A DNA stretch of 64,000 bases from Takifugu bimaculatus (taxonomy: Eukaryota > Chordata > Actinopteri > Tetraodontiformes > Tetraodontidae), in the NCBI GenBank assembly GCA_004026145.2, contig CP034980.1, forward strand, positions 14,420,064 to 14,484,063, in the 5' to 3' direction. The first letter of the stretch is position 1, and the number at the start of each line of letters is the position of its first letter. The notes below the pieces were generated by a model. The model was not told the origin of the DNA and ran no database searches. It saw only the letters and a program-made list of their open reading frames with translations. Positions 62,945-64,000 of the stretch are shown in pieces. The position numbers and the translations under genes were made by a program.

Positions 62945-62956
62945 GGGGGGGGGGGG
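62945..62956. repeat. Poly-G tract, 12 bp
   Basis: An uninterrupted run of 12 G. Confidence 0.95.
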
Positions 62957-63100
62957 TCATCATGTTGGGCTGTTTCTATAACGCACTCTCTGCTCCCGGC
63001 ACCGTTTTGGCATTTTTCACTGTAAATTTAGCTGCGCAAGTGAAATCTGCAGACTTTGGCCTGAAGCTGGATCCCAGCCTTCGCTGCAGTGTCCCAGCAG

Positions 63101-63119
63101 ATGCTAATGCTAATGCTAA
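63101..63119. repeat. (ATGCTA)n hexanucleotide, three units
   Basis: Three tandem ATGCTA units. Confidence 0.85.
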
Positions 63120-64000
63120 CAGAGTGTTTCTTTTACTTTTTCTACTTTGATCCATTCAGGTCCAGGCTAGTATTTGAAGCGAAGCACTTTAATTCAAGCA
63201 CCTTTGGAAAAGCTTTTTTTTTTTAATTGACAAAGGAGGTGAAACCATAATTATTCATAATTTATACCAGCTGCTACTGCCGATGTGGGGCAAGAAATTA
63301 ACCACCATGGAAATCCTCATTTAAACCTTCTTTCTAGCGAAACACAAAACAGTTTCACACACTAATAACAATTTGCCGATGCGTTAAATTGTAAATTTCC
63401 TCAAACTGTGAAGCAGCAAAAGCTGTTTGCGTTTCTCTTTGTGTCGGTCAGAGATTACACGCAGACATCAAAAATGTGAGCATTTCTGCCATGTTGGAGG
63501 AGGAGGCAGTTTTCTGTGGGCATGTAATTATGCGGCACCACTTGTGGAGCGAAACATAAACAAGAAGCTCCTGTTAATTTGCAACAGACGGCGACGGAGA
63601 ACAAATAGATGAAGATACAGAAAAAACACGCACACATTAATCAAATAATGCTTTTAATCTGTTTAATATCAGACTTTAAAGATTCCTGGCTTCATAATGT
63701 AGCTCACGTCTAAACTCGTGTCATAAACTTAACACGCCGCGGTTTTATTACGTGTTTGTATGACCTCTTTGCTGGTTTTACTGGCTGACTTAAAGAACGT
63801 TGTAACTGTAATGGAGGACATAAAATGAACAGAACTGGGAAGATGATCCATTGTTATTACCCGTCATTTAATGTCGTCCATGGGATTTTGCGCTAATTAG
63901 CCAAATATCCCTCAACATCTTGTGATAAAGGGCCACACGCATCACCTGCAACACCCGAGATCCAAATAGAGCCTGTAAACGTGACCCTGATACGAGGTTT

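Larger units (their letters stand above)
48989..64000 (+). other. tsc22d3: Intron 1 of tsc22d3 (5' part), running off the window
   Basis: From the GTATGT donor to the window end I looked for the short exon carrying ASGASVVAIDNKIEQAM, the zipper exon and the alternative first exon of the short isoform (PMEVAVYQLHNFSIS type), and found none. The intron is therefore at least 15 kb. It holds microsatellites, a LINE relic (52.06-52.32 kb), a transcription-factor motif group (53.29-53.69 kb), a CpG-rich patch (59.3-60.06 kb) and otherwise unremarkable non-coding DNA. Confidence 0.7.

Noticed and set aside
1..64000. CRISPR arrays, operons, prophage or other prokaryotic systems
   Set aside because: The spliced vertebrate exon, microsatellites and retroelement debris show this is animal nuclear DNA; no regularly spaced identical repeats with unique spacers were seen.

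Overview
This is vertebrate nuclear DNA, most likely from a ray-finned fish. It contains only one exon that I recognise with confidence. The evidence for a teleost is as follows: a spliced vertebrate gene (tsc22d3) with a consensus GT donor; many (CA)n/(TG)n tracts; non-LTR retrotransposon and SINE debris of teleost type; a fold-back made from a 3' tail repeat that I recognise from fish genomes; and a TG-bounded repeat present in three copies. Few intact mobile elements and many simple repeats would suit a compact genome such as a pufferfish, but the species is inference.

Layout. 1-48 kb is a long stretch in which I find no certain exon. It opens with a 1.1-kb G-rich minisatellite (1252-2344). 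It also carries two CpG-rich patches, near 9.6-10.04 kb and 34.8-35.15 kb. Each ends, on the minus strand, in a good splice donor, so both are candidate first exons/promoters of an unseen leftward gene. Other contents are about a dozen microsatellites, three copies of a TG-bounded repeat (13.4, 42.4 and 44.8 kb), a 12-bp-TSD-flanked fold-back element (14.26-14.45 kb) and several strong CTCF-type motifs (13.0, 27.9, 38.6, 43.7, 46.6, 47.7 kb).

48.1-49.0 kb holds the promoter, 5' leader and first coding exon of the long isoform of tsc22d3 (GILZ, glucocorticoid-induced leucine zipper), on the plus strand. The promoter shows a CCAAT box and an NF-kappaB-type site about 470 bp before the start codon. 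The exon ends with a CAG|GTATGT donor in the same phase as the human gene. The exons for the TSC box and leucine zipper were not found downstream and presumably lie beyond 64,000.

49-64 kb is therefore intron 1 of tsc22d3. It contains a compact group of perfect motif matches between 53.29 and 53.69 kb (RFX X-box, double ISRE, palindromic glucocorticoid-response element), a degenerate LINE with an (ATGG)n tail at 52.06-52.32 kb, and a CpG-rich patch at 59.3-60.06 kb. Together the evidence suggests one hormone- and immune-responsive gene with a large regulatory neighbourhood. A divergent CTCF motif arrangement just upstream of the promoter may mark a chromatin-domain edge. I found no new enzymatic or defence system. 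The points worth a second look are regulatory and repeat-structural.
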